Source: Thalassobaculum sp. OXR-137 (lineage in GTDB: Bacteria > Pseudomonadota > Alphaproteobacteria > Thalassobaculales > Thalassobaculaceae). Taken from it: DNA of 64,000 nt. Below are positions 17,430 through 27,039 of the stretch, piece after piece; the first letter of the stretch is position 1, and each line of letters begins with the position of its first letter. A model generated the notes under the pieces. The model ran no database searches. It was given only the letters and a program-made list of their open reading frames with translations, and was not told where the DNA came from. The position numbers and the translations under genes are program-made. The stretch spans positions 2,154,001 to 2,218,000 of the forward strand of contig NZ_CP139715.1 of assembly GCF_034377285.1 (NCBI RefSeq), in the 5' to 3' direction.

Positions 17430-17454
17430 CCCGGAAACATCCAGTGTGTCGGCC

Positions 17455-18552
17455 TTAGAGGCCGAGCACCCGGTTGCGCTGCCGGTAGTAGGCGCCTTCG
17501 GACAGCTTCATCCAGCCACCGACATCGGCCCGCGCGGCGGCGAAGCTCTCGTGGATCCGGTTGGCCAGATCGGAGTGCGCCCGAGCCTCGGAGAAGACCT
17601 CCTCGGCGGCTTCACCGAACGCGTCGTAGACGTCGTCGTTGAACTCGCGAAGGGCGACACCATGCTCGTTGATCAGCTTCGACAGATAGCGACCGTTGTT
17701 GGCGTTGAACTCCGCCATCATCATGTCGTTTTCCATGAGGCAGCAGGCCTGGATCAGAGCCTGGTCGGACTTGGTCAGGTTGTCGAACCAGGTCTTGTTC
17801 ATGCCGAAGGCGTCGTATCCGCCCGGCTCGTGCATGCCCGGCCAGTAGTAGTACTTCGCGGCCTCGTAGAACTTCAGGAAGTAGTCGTTCCACGGACCGA
17901 CCCACTCGGTGGCGTCGATGGCGCCGGAGACCAGGTTTTCGTAGATCTGGCCGCCCGGCAGCGAGACCGGGGAGGCACCGAGCTTCGCCATGACGTCGCC
18001 GCCCAGACCCGGCATACGGATCTTCAGGCCCTTGAAGTCTTCGGCGGAGTTGATCTCCTTGTTGAACCAGCCGCCCATCTGCACGCCGGTGTTGCCGGCG
18101 GCATAGGCCTTCAGGCCGAACTCGGCCGACAGCTCGTCCCAGAGCTCCTGGCCGCCCATGAAGTTGATCCAGGCGCCCATCTCGTTCTCGGTCAGACCGA
18201 ACGGAACCGAGGTGAAGTACGCGAAGCCCGGATGCTTGCCTTTCCAGTAGTAGTCGGCAGCGTGGTAGGCCTGGGCGTTGCCCGAGGCGACTTCGTCGAA
18301 CACGTCGAACGCGCCGACCCGCTCGCCGGCGGCGAAGTACTGGGTCTGGATGCGGCCGTCGGAGACGTCCTGGATGCGCTGCGACAGACGCTGGGCGCCG
18401 GTGCCGAGACCCGGGAAGTCGCGCGGCCAAGTCGAGACGATGACCATCTCGATGCGCTGCTGAGCGATCGCCGGCGCCGCCAGAGTGGTCGTCGCGGCAG
18501 CGCCGCCGACCGCAGCAATGCCTGCGTTCTTGATAAATTCACGACGTTTCAT
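17455..18552 (-). CDS. TRAP transporter periplasmic binding protein, TakP-like
   Basis: This 365-residue protein has a twin-arginine signal peptide (MKRREFIKNAGIAAVGGAAA ending APAIAQ). The body has the order found in the 2-oxoacid-binding TakP of Rhodobacter sphaeroides: SGNAQAYHAADYYWKGKHPG, GNTGVQMGGWFNKEIN, GLKIRMPGLGGDVMAKLG and GAIDATEWVGPWNDY. The Arg in KIRMPG is the general TRAP carboxylate-binding residue. A 2-oxo acid or similar carboxylate is the likely ligand, by family resemblance. It is the first gene of the minus-strand TRAP operon. Confidence 0.92.
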   Translation of the reverse strand: MKRREFIKNAGIAAVGGAAATTTLAAPAIAQQRIEMVIVSTWPRDFPGLGTGAQRLSQRIQDVSDGRIQTQYFAAGERVGAFDVFDEVASGNAQAYHAADYYWKGKHPGFAYFTSVPFGLTENEMGAWINFMGGQELWDELSAEFGLKAYAAGNTGVQMGGWFNKEINSAEDFKGLKIRMPGLGGDVMAKLGASPVSLPGGQIYENLVSGAIDATEWVGPWNDYFLKFYEAAKYYYWPGMHEPGGYDAFGMNKTWFDNLTKSDQALIQACCLMENDMMMAEFNANNGRYLSKLINEHGVALREFNDDVYDAFGEAAEEVFSEARAHSDLANRIHESFAAARADVGGWMKLSEGAYYRQRNRVLGL

Positions 18553-19058
18553 GGTTGTCTGCTCCCTGCTTAAGGTCGTTTCTGGGACTGGTCGTCAACT
18601 GAAAGCGTTTGCCCCACTTAAGCTTTCCAGGGGCGATCATACCCGGCGGCCACCTTTGGTAAAGCCCAAGTGTGCGCTGCGCCATGACCTGATCAACGTC
18701 CACGCGAGCCGCGTCCCCCGGCATCGTGGCTTCTTGTTGGAAAGCTCCTTAACACGATTGCCATAGAGGTTGCGATAACGAGTTTGAATGACCTCATGCG
18801 TCGGTTTTCGGGTTCTCGATCCATAGACTGAAATAGCGCCAGAATTGGAAATCACCGATCTGGCTGCGTCGCCCGGTGCGCCGGGCAGGAGGTGCTTCCA
18901 TACGCGCCAATCGGCGGGAGCCCTAGGTTTTGCTTCAAACAGCCGCTTCCCTGACTCGCAGGCCGACTCGTTAGAATCGACGTCGAGAGGATTGCCTAAT
19001 AATTGTGCGTCGCGGCATGGGTCAAGTTTCTCCTATGTTCCTTTGGAAAAATACGATA
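18553..19058. other. Gene-free stretch upstream of the TRAP operon
   Basis: About 500 bases of lower GC lie between divergent genes and must contain the TRAP operon promoter and leader on the minus strand. No regulator gene, clear operator palindrome or terminator was recognised. A 72-codon minus-strand frame (18637-18855) has no ribosome binding site and is not called. Confidence 0.5.
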
Positions 19059-19088
19059 TTGACTATCAAAGCGTGTTTATCATACAAT
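19059..19088 (+). promoter_or_regulatory. Sigma-70-type promoter of the 477-residue unknown gene
   Basis: TTGACT (19059-19064) and TACAAT (19083-19088) are separated by 18 bases in a locally AT-rich stretch, with the ATG of the next gene 23 bases downstream of the -10 box. It is among the best consensus promoters visible in the window. Confidence 0.7.
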
Positions 19089-19110
19089 CCTGCAAAATCA
19101 GGAGGGTGAG

Positions 19111-20544
19111 ATGGCAGCACGCGCAGCGTCCGATACCGCCTTGAAATCCGGCCCCGCCGCCGACCTCGGACCGCGCGTGACACCCTGTTCCCGCGACCTG
19201 TCGGTGGAGTCGGGTGCCGACGGCGGAGCTGGTTTGGTCCCTCGGGCCCGGCGCCGGTTGGTGGATGCGCTGATGGACGCCGCGCGGCTGCGGTCGATCT
19301 GCCACGAGTCCGTCCGGGCCGCCGACACGACTGCGGAGGGTCGTCCGGCCGCCTCGGACTTCATCGGCCTCGCCCTGGCGGTGGTGGCGGGGCGGTGCGG
19401 ATTGTCGGTGCCCGTCTCCGAAGGATCGGACCCACCCTGGCCGGCCCTGCCAGCGCTGGCGTCGGTGTCGGCGTTGTTCCAGGCGATCGACGCTGGCGGG
19501 GCGGTGCCGGATCGCGAGTCCCGTCGGTTCGGCGGGCCAGCTGTGCAGCGGGATCTGGAGCAGCTCTGCCGGCTCGCGGCCCTGCCGCCAGCGGCGGTAC
19601 AGGCCGTGGTCGCCACCGCGCCGGAGATCGCCCGCCTCCTGGCTGAACTCACCGGCGCCGCGGACAGTCCGGAAATCGCGACGGGGTATAGCGCTCCGGC
19701 ACTGTCGGTCGTGGCACTCTCGACCCCGGAATCGCAGCTCCGGCGAACCAGCGTCGGACCGGGAGGCGACAATCGGGCGGAGGCGGTGGTTCTCGCCCGG
19801 CTCTTCCTGCGGATGATCTCGGCAGGGATGGGCGCGCCGCAGCGGCTCGGCGGGGCGGCCATTCCGCGCCGCGGGATCCCGATCTATCCGGTGGCCGACG
19901 GCGCCCTGTTCCGGGCCGTCGCCCGCTGGCGGTGCGCGCATCTGCCGCCGGCGCCCCGCCGCCACGTCGAAAGACGGCTGCGCGGAGCGCCGGCCCGCTG
20001 GGACGGCGAGGCGGCGGCGTTCGCCACGCTGACCGTCGGATCGCCGGATTGGTCGACCCTGAGGATGCAGGCGGGCGTCGCCGGCCTGAGGCTGCGGGTG
20101 ATCGGCGGGACGGCGGTCGTGCTGGTCGACCGTCGGCTCGAGGCGGCCCGCCTGTCGATGCGCGCCAGCGCCCGGACCCTTTCGGCTCGGGCCCCGGCCA
20201 CCCTGACGCCCGATGCCTGTGCGGCGATGACGACGGCGGCGCTCGCGTTTCATGCCGAGACCGGCCAGGTGCTGCTTTGCCATCGGTTGGAGGGGAGCGT
20301 CCTGTGGCTGACGGTGGACGTCGATTGGATCGATCCCTGGGGCGTCCGGCGGCTCGACGCGGATGCGATCGACGCCATCGCCGATGCGGCACCGCTGGCG
20401 GCGGTGCGCCTGCTCGACGCCGCCCGGCGGGCCCTGTCGGGGAATCCGGCCCGTTGGTCCGTGCTCGCAACGGACGGGCAGGGCGACGGTCGCCGCCTCG
20501 CCATCCGCCTGGCCACGGATATGCTGATGCCGCTCGGCGGATGA
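19111..20544 (+). CDS. Unknown 477-residue protein
   Basis: The ATG has a strong ribosome binding site (AGGAGGGTGAG) and a consensus-like promoter just upstream, so the plus-strand frame is chosen over the 405-codon opposite frame. The protein is rich in Ala, Arg and Gly. Its N-terminal 30 residues look disordered, followed by helical segments (RRRLVDALMDAARLRSICHE; LPPAAVQAVVATAPEIARLL) and a C-terminal half with beta strands (AGVAGLRLRVIGGTAVVLVD; GQVLLCHRLEGSVLWLTVDV). No transmembrane segment, signal peptide or known motif was recognised. It stands alone between the TRAP operon and aspS. Confidence 0.75.
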   Translation: MAARAASDTALKSGPAADLGPRVTPCSRDLSVESGADGGAGLVPRARRRLVDALMDAARLRSICHESVRAADTTAEGRPAASDFIGLALAVVAGRCGLSVPVSEGSDPPWPALPALASVSALFQAIDAGGAVPDRESRRFGGPAVQRDLEQLCRLAALPPAAVQAVVATAPEIARLLAELTGAADSPEIATGYSAPALSVVALSTPESQLRRTSVGPGGDNRAEAVVLARLFLRMISAGMGAPQRLGGAAIPRRGIPIYPVADGALFRAVARWRCAHLPPAPRRHVERRLRGAPARWDGEAAAFATLTVGSPDWSTLRMQAGVAGLRLRVIGGTAVVLVDRRLEAARLSMRASARTLSARAPATLTPDACAAMTTAALAFHAETGQVLLCHRLEGSVLWLTVDVDWIDPWGVRRLDADAIDAIADAAPLAAVRLLDAARRALSGNPARWSVLATDGQGDGRRLAIRLATDMLMPLGG

Positions 20545-20687
20545 CGGACCGCGGCGAGCGCGCGACGGGGCGTCCGTGATCGCCTTGTTCGGACGGCCCT
20601 CGGCACGCTCTGACGCGGCGTTTCACTTGACCTTGGTGACGGTGCGTGCAACGTGGCGGCCGTTTCCCGCTACGCACCGTTGACGCC

Positions 20688-22472
20688 ATGCACCGCTATC
20701 GTACCCACACCTGCTCCGACCTGCGCGACACCCATGTCGGCGAGACCGTCCGGCTGTCGGGCTGGATCCATCGCCGCCGCGACCATGGACAGTTGGTGTT
20801 CCTGGATCTGCGCGATCATTACGGCATCACCCAATGCGTCACCGACGTTGAGGACCCGGCCTTCCAGCAGGTCGAGAAGTACCGGCTGGAAAGCGTGGTG
20901 TGCATCACCGGCCGCGTGGTGAAGCGCAGCGACGAGACGATCAATTCGAAGCTGCCGACCGGCCAGATCGAGGTCCGGATCGACGAGTTCGAGGTGCTGT
21001 CCGCCGCCGATCAGGTGCCGCTGCAGGTCAACTCCGATGAGGATGCCGGCGAGGAAATGCGCCTGCGCTACCGCTACCTCGACCTGCGTCGCGAGCGGGT
21101 GCACAACAACATCATCCTGCGCTCCCAGGTCATCGCCTCCATCCGCCGCCGGATGGTGGAGCAGGGCTTCATGGAGTTCCAGACGCCGATCCTGACCGCG
21201 TCCTCGCCGGAAGGTGCGCGCGACTTCCTGGTGCCGTCGCGTCTGCATCCGGGCAAGTTCTACGCGCTACCCCAGGCGCCGCAGCAGTTCAAGCAGCTCA
21301 TCATGGTGGCCGGCTTCGACCGCTACTTCCAAATCGCGCCGTGCTTCCGCGACGAGGACAGCCGCGCCGACCGCTCGCCGGGCGAATTCTACCAGCTCGA
21401 CCTGGAGATGAGCTTCGTCGAGCAGGAAGACGTGTTCACCGCCACCGAGCCGGTGCTGGCGGGCATCTTCCGGGAGTTCTCCGACTGGACGGTGCCGGAT
21501 CCGTTCCCACGCATCCCCTATCGTGAGTCGATGCTGAAATACGGCTCCGACAAGCCGGACCTGCGCATCCCGATCGAGATCAGCGACGTCAGCGAGATCT
21601 TCCGCGGCTCCGACTTCGCCATCTTCGCCAAGTTGGTCGAGGGCGGCGGCGTGGTCCGCGCGATCCCGGGGCCGAAATGCGGCAGCCGGGCGATCTGCGA
21701 CCGCATGAACTCCTGGGCTCAGGGCCAGGGCGCGCCGGGCATGGGCTACATGATCTTCGGCGACGGCGAGGCCCGCGGGCCGATCGCCAACCGCCTGTCG
21801 GCCGAGAAGATCGCCGAGCTGAAGCAGCTCACCGGCATGGGCGACGGCGACGCCATCTTCTTCGCCGCCGGCAAGGAGCTGGAGGCCGCCAAGCTCGCCG
21901 GCCAGGCCCGCCTGAAGCTGGGCGCCGATCTCGACATCGTCGAGAAGGGCGTCTTCAAGCTGTGCTGGATCGTCGATTTCCCGATGTACGAGGCGGACGA
22001 GACCACCGGCGCCATCGACTTCTCGCACAACCCGTTCTCCATGCCCCAGGGCGGGCTGGAGGCGCTGGAGACGAAGGATCCGCTGGATATCCTCGCCTAC
22101 CAGTACGACATCGTGTGCAACGGCGTGGAACTGTCCTCGGGCGCGATCCGGAACCATCGCCCGGAGATCATGTACAAGGCGTTCGAGATCGCCGGCTACG
22201 GCCCGGAGGTCGTGGACGACAAGTTCGCCGGCATGATCAACGCCTTCAAGTTCGGCGCCCCGCCGCACGGCGGCATGGCCCCCGGCATCGACCGCATCGT
22301 CATGCTGCTGGCCGGCGAACAGTACATCCGCGAGGTCATCCTGTTCCCGCTGAACCAGAAGGCCGAGGATCTGATGATGAACGCGCCGAGCGACGTGCGT
22401 CCGGAACAGCTCCGCGACCTGCACATCAAGCTCGCCCTGCCGCCCAAGGCGGCGCCGAAGACCGAGGGCTAA
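20688..22472 (+). CDS. aspS: Aspartyl-tRNA synthetase
   Basis: This 594-residue class II synthetase is of bacterial AspRS length with the GAD insertion. The N-terminal OB-fold ([40 protein letters not shown]) binds the anticodon. Motif 2 is [20 protein letters not shown] and motif 3 is [15 protein letters not shown]. The ATG at 20688 is chosen because the conserved N-terminus begins there. Many Alphaproteobacteria use a non-discriminating AspRS with GatCAB. The sequence alone does not settle this here. Confidence 0.97.
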   Translation: MHRYRTHTCSDLRDTHVGETVRLSGWIHRRRDHGQLVFLDLRDHYGITQCVTDVEDPAFQQVEKYRLESVVCITGRVVKRSDETINSKLPTGQIEVRIDEFEVLSAADQVPLQVNSDEDAGEEMRLRYRYLDLRRERVHNNIILRSQVIASIRRRMVEQGFMEFQTPILTASSPEGARDFLVPSRLHPGKFYALPQAPQQFKQLIMVAGFDRYFQIAPCFRDEDSRADRSPGEFYQLDLEMSFVEQEDVFTATEPVLAGIFREFSDWTVPDPFPRIPYRESMLKYGSDKPDLRIPIEISDVSEIFRGSDFAIFAKLVEGGGVVRAIPGPKCGSRAICDRMNSWAQGQGAPGMGYMIFGDGEARGPIANRLSAEKIAELKQLTGMGDGDAIFFAAGKELEAAKLAGQARLKLGADLDIVEKGVFKLCWIVDFPMYEADETTGAIDFSHNPFSMPQGGLEALETKDPLDILAYQYDIVCNGVELSSGAIRNHRPEIMYKAFEIAGYGPEVVDDKFAGMINAFKFGAPPHGGMAPGIDRIVMLLAGEQYIREVILFPLNQKAEDLMMNAPSDVRPEQLRDLHIKLALPPKAAPKTEG

Positions 22473-22479
22473 GCTTCCG

Positions 22480-22902
22480 GTGGCCGGTCGTTCCTACGTC
22501 CTGCAGGACCAGATCGGCCACCTGCTGCGCCGGGCTCACCAGCGCGCCACCCAGATCTTCCTGGAAACCTTCGAGCAGGCCGGCCTGACCCCCACCCAGT
22601 GGGCGGCGCTGGCCATGCTGGCGGAGGAGGGGGCGGCCAGCCAGAACGCGCTCGGCCGCATGACGGCGATGGACCCGGCCACCATCCAGGGCGTGATCCG
22701 CCGCCTGGAGGAGCGCGGCCTGATCACCCGCGAACCCGACCCCGACGACAAGCGCCGCACCAAGCTGCGCCTGTCGGAAGAGGGCGAGGCGCTGGTGCAC
22801 GAGGTCACGTCGCTGGGCACGCGCGTGACCGAGCGGACGCTGGCGCCGATCGATCCCGAAGACCGGCGGAAATTCCTGGAGATGCTGGCGAAGCTCTCCT
22901 GA
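22480..22902 (+). CDS. MarR-family transcriptional regulator
   Basis: This 140-residue protein starts at a GTG 7 bases after the aspS stop, so it is probably cotranscribed. The winged helix-turn-helix is clear: LTPTQWAALAMLAEEGAASQ, then NALGRMTAMDPATIQGVIRR, then LEERGLITREPDPDDKRRTK, where DPDDKRR forms the wing. The ligand and targets are unknown. Confidence 0.88.
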   Translation: MAGRSYVLQDQIGHLLRRAHQRATQIFLETFEQAGLTPTQWAALAMLAEEGAASQNALGRMTAMDPATIQGVIRRLEERGLITREPDPDDKRRTKLRLSEEGEALVHEVTSLGTRVTERTLAPIDPEDRRKFLEMLAKLS

Positions 22903-23020
22903 CCCGCCGCAAGCCACTGCTTCCCGCTCCTCTTCCCGGACACCTCTTCATTGACCCCGGCTCCCGTGCGCCGTAGCTTCCGCGCGTTTTTTCCACATCC
23001 TTCCGTGAGGAGCCGATCCA

Positions 23021-24616
23021 ATGTCCGCCGACCCGATGCGCACACTCGCCACGAACGCCCGCGCCTGGCCGTTCGAGGAAGCGCGCAAACTGGTCGAGCG
23101 CTACAAGGACGCCCCGCCGGAAAAAGGCTACGTTCTGCTGGAGACCGGCTACGGCCCGTCCGGCCTACCGCATATCGGCACCTTCGGCGAGGTCGCCCGC
23201 ACCACCATGGTGCGCCGCGCCTTCGAGATGATGAGCGACATTCCGACCAAGCTCGTCGCCTTCTCCGACGACATGGACGGCCTGCGCAAGGTGCCGACCA
23301 ACATCCCCAATCAGGAGGCGATGGTCCCCTTCCTGAACATGCCGCTTACCCGGGTGCCGGATCCGTTCGGGACCCATGAGAGCTTCGGCCACCACAACAA
23401 CGCCCGGCTGCGCGGCTTCCTCGACAGTTTCGGCTTCGAGTACGAGTTCTACTCGGCGACCGAGTGCTACACCTCGGGCCGCTTCGACCAAGCCCTGATG
23501 GCGGTGCTGCGGAACTACGACGCGGTCACCAACGTGGTGCTGCCGACGCTGGGTCCGGACCGGCGGGCGACCTATTCGCCGTTCCTGCCGGTCTGCCCGC
23601 GCACCGGCCATGTGCTGCAGGTGCCGATCGTCGAGCGCGACGTGGAGGCCGGCACGGTCTCCTACGACGACCCGGAGACCGGCGAGCGGATGACCGTTCC
23701 GGTCACGGGCGGACACTGCAAGCTGCAGTGGAAGTGCGACTGGGCGATGCGCTGGTACGCGCTGGGCGTCGATTACGAGATGGCCGGCAAGGACCTGATC
23801 GACTCGGTCAAGCTGTCCTCGCAGATCACCAAGATCCTCGGCCGCCCCGCGCCGGAGGGCTTCAACTACGAGCTGTTCCTCGACGCCGACGGTCAGAAGA
23901 TCTCCAAGTCCAAGGGCAATGGCCTGTCGGTGGAGGAGTGGCTGACCTACGGTCCGCCGGACAGCCTCTCTCTGTACATGTACCAGCAGCCCCGCCGGGC
24001 GAAGCGTCTGTATTTCGACGTGATCCCGAAGAACGTCGACGACTATCTCACCTTCCTCTCCAAGTTCCCGGAGGAGGATGCCGAGAAGCGTCTGGAAAAC
24101 CCGGTCTGGCACATCCATCACGGCCAGCCGCCGGCGCCGGAGAGCTCGGGCCTGTCCTTCTCGCTGCTGCTGAACCTGGCCAGCGTCTGTCACGCCGAGG
24201 AGAAGAGCGTGGTCTGGGGCTATGTCAGCCGCTACGCGCCGGACGCCTCGCCGGAAGCCAACCCGCTGCTCGACACCCTGGTCGGCTATGCCGTGCGCTA
24301 CTACCAGGACTTCGTGCGGCCGGAGAAGCAGTACCGGGCCCCGACCGATGTCGAGCGGGCGGCGCTTGAGGATCTGAAGTCCGTGCTGGAGGGCATGGCG
24401 CCCGGAGCATCGGCGGAGGATCTGCAGACCGAGGTCTACGAGGTCGGCAAGCGCCATGCCTTCGAGAACCTGCGCGACTGGTTCAAGGCGCTGTACGAGA
24501 CCCTGCTCGGCCAGTCCCAGGGCCCGCGCTTCGGCTCCTTCATCGCGCTCTACGGCGTGGCGGAGACCGTGGCGCTGATCGACAAGGCGCTGAAGGGCGA
24601 GGACATGGCGGCGTAA
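23021..24616 (+). CDS. lysS: Lysyl-tRNA synthetase, class I
   Basis: This 531-residue class I LysRS, the archaeal-type enzyme found in many Alphaproteobacteria and spirochaetes, charges tRNA-Lys. The HIGH-type signature is [14 protein letters not shown] and the KMSKS loop is [15 protein letters not shown]. The remaining C-terminal half is the helical anticodon-binding cage. The ATG is preceded by GTGAGGAGCCGATCC, a good ribosome binding site. It lies 118 bases after the MarR gene. Confidence 0.96.
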   Translation: MSADPMRTLATNARAWPFEEARKLVERYKDAPPEKGYVLLETGYGPSGLPHIGTFGEVARTTMVRRAFEMMSDIPTKLVAFSDDMDGLRKVPTNIPNQEAMVPFLNMPLTRVPDPFGTHESFGHHNNARLRGFLDSFGFEYEFYSATECYTSGRFDQALMAVLRNYDAVTNVVLPTLGPDRRATYSPFLPVCPRTGHVLQVPIVERDVEAGTVSYDDPETGERMTVPVTGGHCKLQWKCDWAMRWYALGVDYEMAGKDLIDSVKLSSQITKILGRPAPEGFNYELFLDADGQKISKSKGNGLSVEEWLTYGPPDSLSLYMYQQPRRAKRLYFDVIPKNVDDYLTFLSKFPEEDAEKRLENPVWHIHHGQPPAPESSGLSFSLLLNLASVCHAEEKSVVWGYVSRYAPDASPEANPLLDTLVGYAVRYYQDFVRPEKQYRAPTDVERAALEDLKSVLEGMAPGASAEDLQTEVYEVGKRHAFENLRDWFKALYETLLGQSQGPRFGSFIALYGVAETVALIDKALKGEDMAA

Positions 24617-25003
24617 GGCGGTCGGTCGTCATGTGCACTTCACCTTCACCCGCGCGCACTCCCCGGATTTATTCCGGGGCAACGCCGGGAGCGGGCGCGC
24701 GCCCTGAGACGTAGGGGCCCGGCCCAAGGTCGGAGAGTGGCGAGGGGTGAACGGCCCAGTTGGACAACCCTTCGACAAGTCGCCCTGCGGGCTCCTGCTC
24801 AGGGCGAGGTCGTAAATATCAGCATCGTCATCCCGAACTTGTTTCGGGACCTAAATCCGGCCGACCGCCGTGAGGTCCCGAAACAAGTTCGGGATGACGG
24901 ATCAGGAAAGGTGAGGGGTTTCAAATGCGACCTCACCCAATGCGACCGCGCCCTGAGCAGACCCGGTCGTGGCCGGGGCGTGTCGAAGGGCTCAACGCTC
25001 ACC
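24617..25003. repeat. Nested palindromic repeats between lysS and the lipoprotein gene
   Basis: No gene is present in these 387 bases. At 24826-24852 and 24873-24899 two perfect 27-base arms face each other, beginning CGTCATCCCGAACTTG. Outside them, a second unit (CCCTTCGACAAGTCGCCC... at 24768-24812 and its inverted relative at 24948-24990, ending GTGTCGAAGGG) flanks the core. A CCCCGGATTTATTCCGGGG hairpin lies near 24660. The whole forms a nested inverted structure about 220 bases long between convergent genes, a large cruciform-capable or bidirectional-terminator-like block. Confidence 0.75.
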
Positions 25004-25312
25004 CTACCAGCAGCGCGAATCCTGCGTCGTCTGTCCCTGCGGGCAGAGGATCGGCTTGCTGCGGTCGATCTTGTTGTCGACCGAGCGCTTCTTGATGCCC
25101 TCGTCGATGCAGCGGGTCAGGCCGCGGCGCACCGCCTCGTTCTCCCAGGCTTCGGGCAGGCGGCCCTTGTAGGCGAAGGTCGAGAGATAGCCGCAGACCT
25201 CGTCGTCGGTCATCGCCGCGATCTCGTCCTGGGGCATCTGGCGGGCCTTCTCGAGGCCGCCGCAGGCGGTCAGCGCGAGCAGGGCGACGGAGAGGATGAG
25301 GGGGCGGATCAT
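25004..25312 (-). CDS. Small predicted lipoprotein, unknown function
   Basis: This 102-residue protein has a signal peptide and lipobox: MIRPLILSVALLALTACGG, with the lipidated Cys at residue 17. The mature part is acidic then basic and carries three further cysteines (DDEVCGYL, GLTRCIDEG, ILCPQG...SRCW gives two more near the end), perhaps disulfide-bonded. Its ATG overlaps the stop of the upstream DUF1028 gene (ATGA), so they are coupled. Confidence 0.75.
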   Translation of the reverse strand: MIRPLILSVALLALTACGGLEKARQMPQDEIAAMTDDEVCGYLSTFAYKGRLPEAWENEAVRRGLTRCIDEGIKKRSVDNKIDRSKPILCPQGQTTQDSRCW

Positions 25313-25989
25313 GCGTGGCCTTCCAGGCTGCGGGTGTCGGGGGCGGCGGCCGGGTCCACGGCGCGCAGCAGATAGCCGTCCATGATCTCCCGCCAGCGCT
25401 CCCACGTGCGGCGCAGGTCGGCGATCGGAGTCGGCGAGTTGTCGATGCGCAGATCGACGATAGGGAAGGTATAGGCGGGATCGCAGACGACAAGGGCGGC
25501 CGATTGCAGCGGGTCGAGCTCGCCGCCTTCCGCCTCGCCGCCTTCCAGCCCCTGGATCAGCCGGTCGGCCAGCTCCGCCATGGGGTCGGTCTCGAACCCG
25601 GCGGCGATGCCGGCCAGCACCGCCTCGCTCTTCACCCAGTTGCCAATGACGAAGCCGTCGGCGAGCACCAGACCGTCGGCCGGCCGCGCACAGCTCTCGC
25701 CGGTGAAGACGGCGGTGTCTCCGTCGGCGGTCAGCACGCCGAGCTGGCGCCAGGCGCTGTGCGGGGTGGAGGCGACGATGGACGCCACCGTCTCCTCCGC
25801 GGTCCGGCCGGCCCGCAGCAGGTCGAGGCCGAGCGGCCCCAGGCGCGGATCGGTGCGCGCCTGGGTGACCACGAGGCCGAGGCCCGGAACGGCGTGCGGG
25901 CAGCGTCCGCCCGCACCGATGGAGGAGGTGGACAGCGCGGTGCCGAACTGTCCGGTGCGGCGGCAGACTCCGCCAACGGTGAAGGTCAT
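25309..25989 (-). CDS. DUF1028 family protein
   Basis: This 226-residue protein matches the DUF1028 pattern: MTFTVGGVCRRTGQFGTALS at the start, IGAGGRCPHAVPGLGLVVTQ and GPLGLDLLRAGRTAEETVAS. The family has an Ntn-hydrolase-like fold and is often found near amidohydrolases and aminotransferases. Its reaction is not established. It lies downstream of a branched-chain aminotransferase (52-base gap containing two 13-base direct repeats near 26023-26046) and is coupled to the lipoprotein gene. Confidence 0.85.
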   Translation of the reverse strand: MTFTVGGVCRRTGQFGTALSTSSIGAGGRCPHAVPGLGLVVTQARTDPRLGPLGLDLLRAGRTAEETVASIVASTPHSAWRQLGVLTADGDTAVFTGESCARPADGLVLADGFVIGNWVKSEAVLAGIAAGFETDPMAELADRLIQGLEGGEAEGGELDPLQSAALVVCDPAYTFPIVDLRIDNSPTPIADLRRTWERWREIMDGYLLRAVDPAAAPDTRSLEGHA

Positions 25990-26041
25990 CGTGGTTCCCT
26001 GATCAGACCTGACGCCCCAGCGTCGATGTTAGGCGTCGATG

Positions 26042-26899
26042 TTAGGCGTCGCCATGGGCATAGGCCCAGTACAGCTCGCGCGCCTTGGCGGTGATCGGTC
26101 CCGGCTGAAGCTGCCGGTCGACGATCTTGGTGATCGACATCACCTTGCCGTGGTTGCCGCAGGAGAAGATCTCGTCGGCTTCCATCAGTTCGCCGGTCGT
26201 CACCACCCGCTCGTGGACCTTCACGCCTGCCTTGGTCAGCAGCTTGATGACGCGCTGGCGGGTGATGCCGTTCAGGAAGGTTCCGTTCGGGATCGGCGTG
26301 TGGACCTCGCCGTCCTTGGCGTAGAACAGGTTGGCGGTTGCCAGCTCGGCGACGTTGCCGATCGGGTCGAGCACGACGCAGTTGTCGTAGCCGGCCTCGT
26401 GGGCGAGCTTCAGGGCGCGGCCGGCATTGGCGTAGAGGCAGGCGGCCTTGGCGTCGGTCGGCGCCGCGGTCGGCATCGGCCGGATCTTGTCGGAGATGTT
26501 CACGCTGAAACCGGTGTCCTGCGGCAGCGGGCTCTCGTAGATCGTCAGCATGAAGCGGGTGGTGTTGGGATCGGGATAGATCCAGCCGCCATCGGCCCAG
26601 AACATAGGCTTGATGTAGAGCGCGGTGCTGCCGTCGAACTTGGACACGCCTTCCTTGACCAGCTCGACGATCTCCTCCGGACGGATCTTCGGCTCCAGCA
26701 GCATGTTGCGGGCGCTGCGGCAGGCGCGCTCGCAGTGCTGGTCCAGGTCCGGCATGGTGCCTTCGAACCAGCGGGCGCCGTCGAAGATCAGCGAGCCGAG
26801 CCAGGTGGACTGGGTCATCGGACCCATGACCATGGGGTTGCCCTCGTGCCAGCTCTGGTCCTGGTCCACGTAGGTAAAGGCCTTGGGAGGCGTGGCCAT
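26042..26899 (-). CDS. Branched-chain amino acid aminotransferase (class IV)
   Basis: This 285-residue fold-type IV PLP enzyme places the PLP lysine at Lys151 ([17 protein letters not shown]). The N-terminal [15 protein letters not shown] and [30 protein letters not shown] complete the family pattern. It most likely transfers amino groups between branched-chain 2-oxo acids and glutamate. A D-amino-acid or aminodeoxychorismate lyase-like activity is a less likely alternative in this superfamily. It is first in the group with DUF1028 and the lipoprotein, and divergent from pyrD. Confidence 0.88.
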   Translation of the reverse strand: MATPPKAFTYVDQDQSWHEGNPMVMGPMTQSTWLGSLIFDGARWFEGTMPDLDQHCERACRSARNMLLEPKIRPEEIVELVKEGVSKFDGSTALYIKPMFWADGGWIYPDPNTTRFMLTIYESPLPQDTGFSVNISDKIRPMPTAAPTDAKAACLYANAGRALKLAHEAGYDNCVVLDPIGNVAELATANLFYAKDGEVHTPIPNGTFLNGITRQRVIKLLTKAGVKVHERVVTTGELMEADEIFSCGNHGKVMSITKIVDRQLQPGPITAKARELYWAYAHGDA

Positions 26900-27039
26900 C
26901 GGAAGCTCCGTCGATGATGTCTTTGATTGAGCCGACCTTAGCCCGCCGGATGCGGGCTTGCCAACGCGCCACCGTCATCTGCGCGGTTTCGTATTCGAAA
27001 GCTTGTGAGCGCTCGGAGCACCGACTACCGTCTCGCGCC

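Noticed and set aside
18637-18855. A 72-codon minus-strand frame upstream of the TRAP binding-protein gene
   Set aside because: No ribosome binding site or conserved motif. It lies where the promoter and leader are expected.
19066-20283. A 405-codon minus-strand frame opposite the unknown 477-residue gene
   Set aside because: No start signals, and low-complexity Arg/Pro/Gln content. The plus frame has both promoter and AGGAGG.
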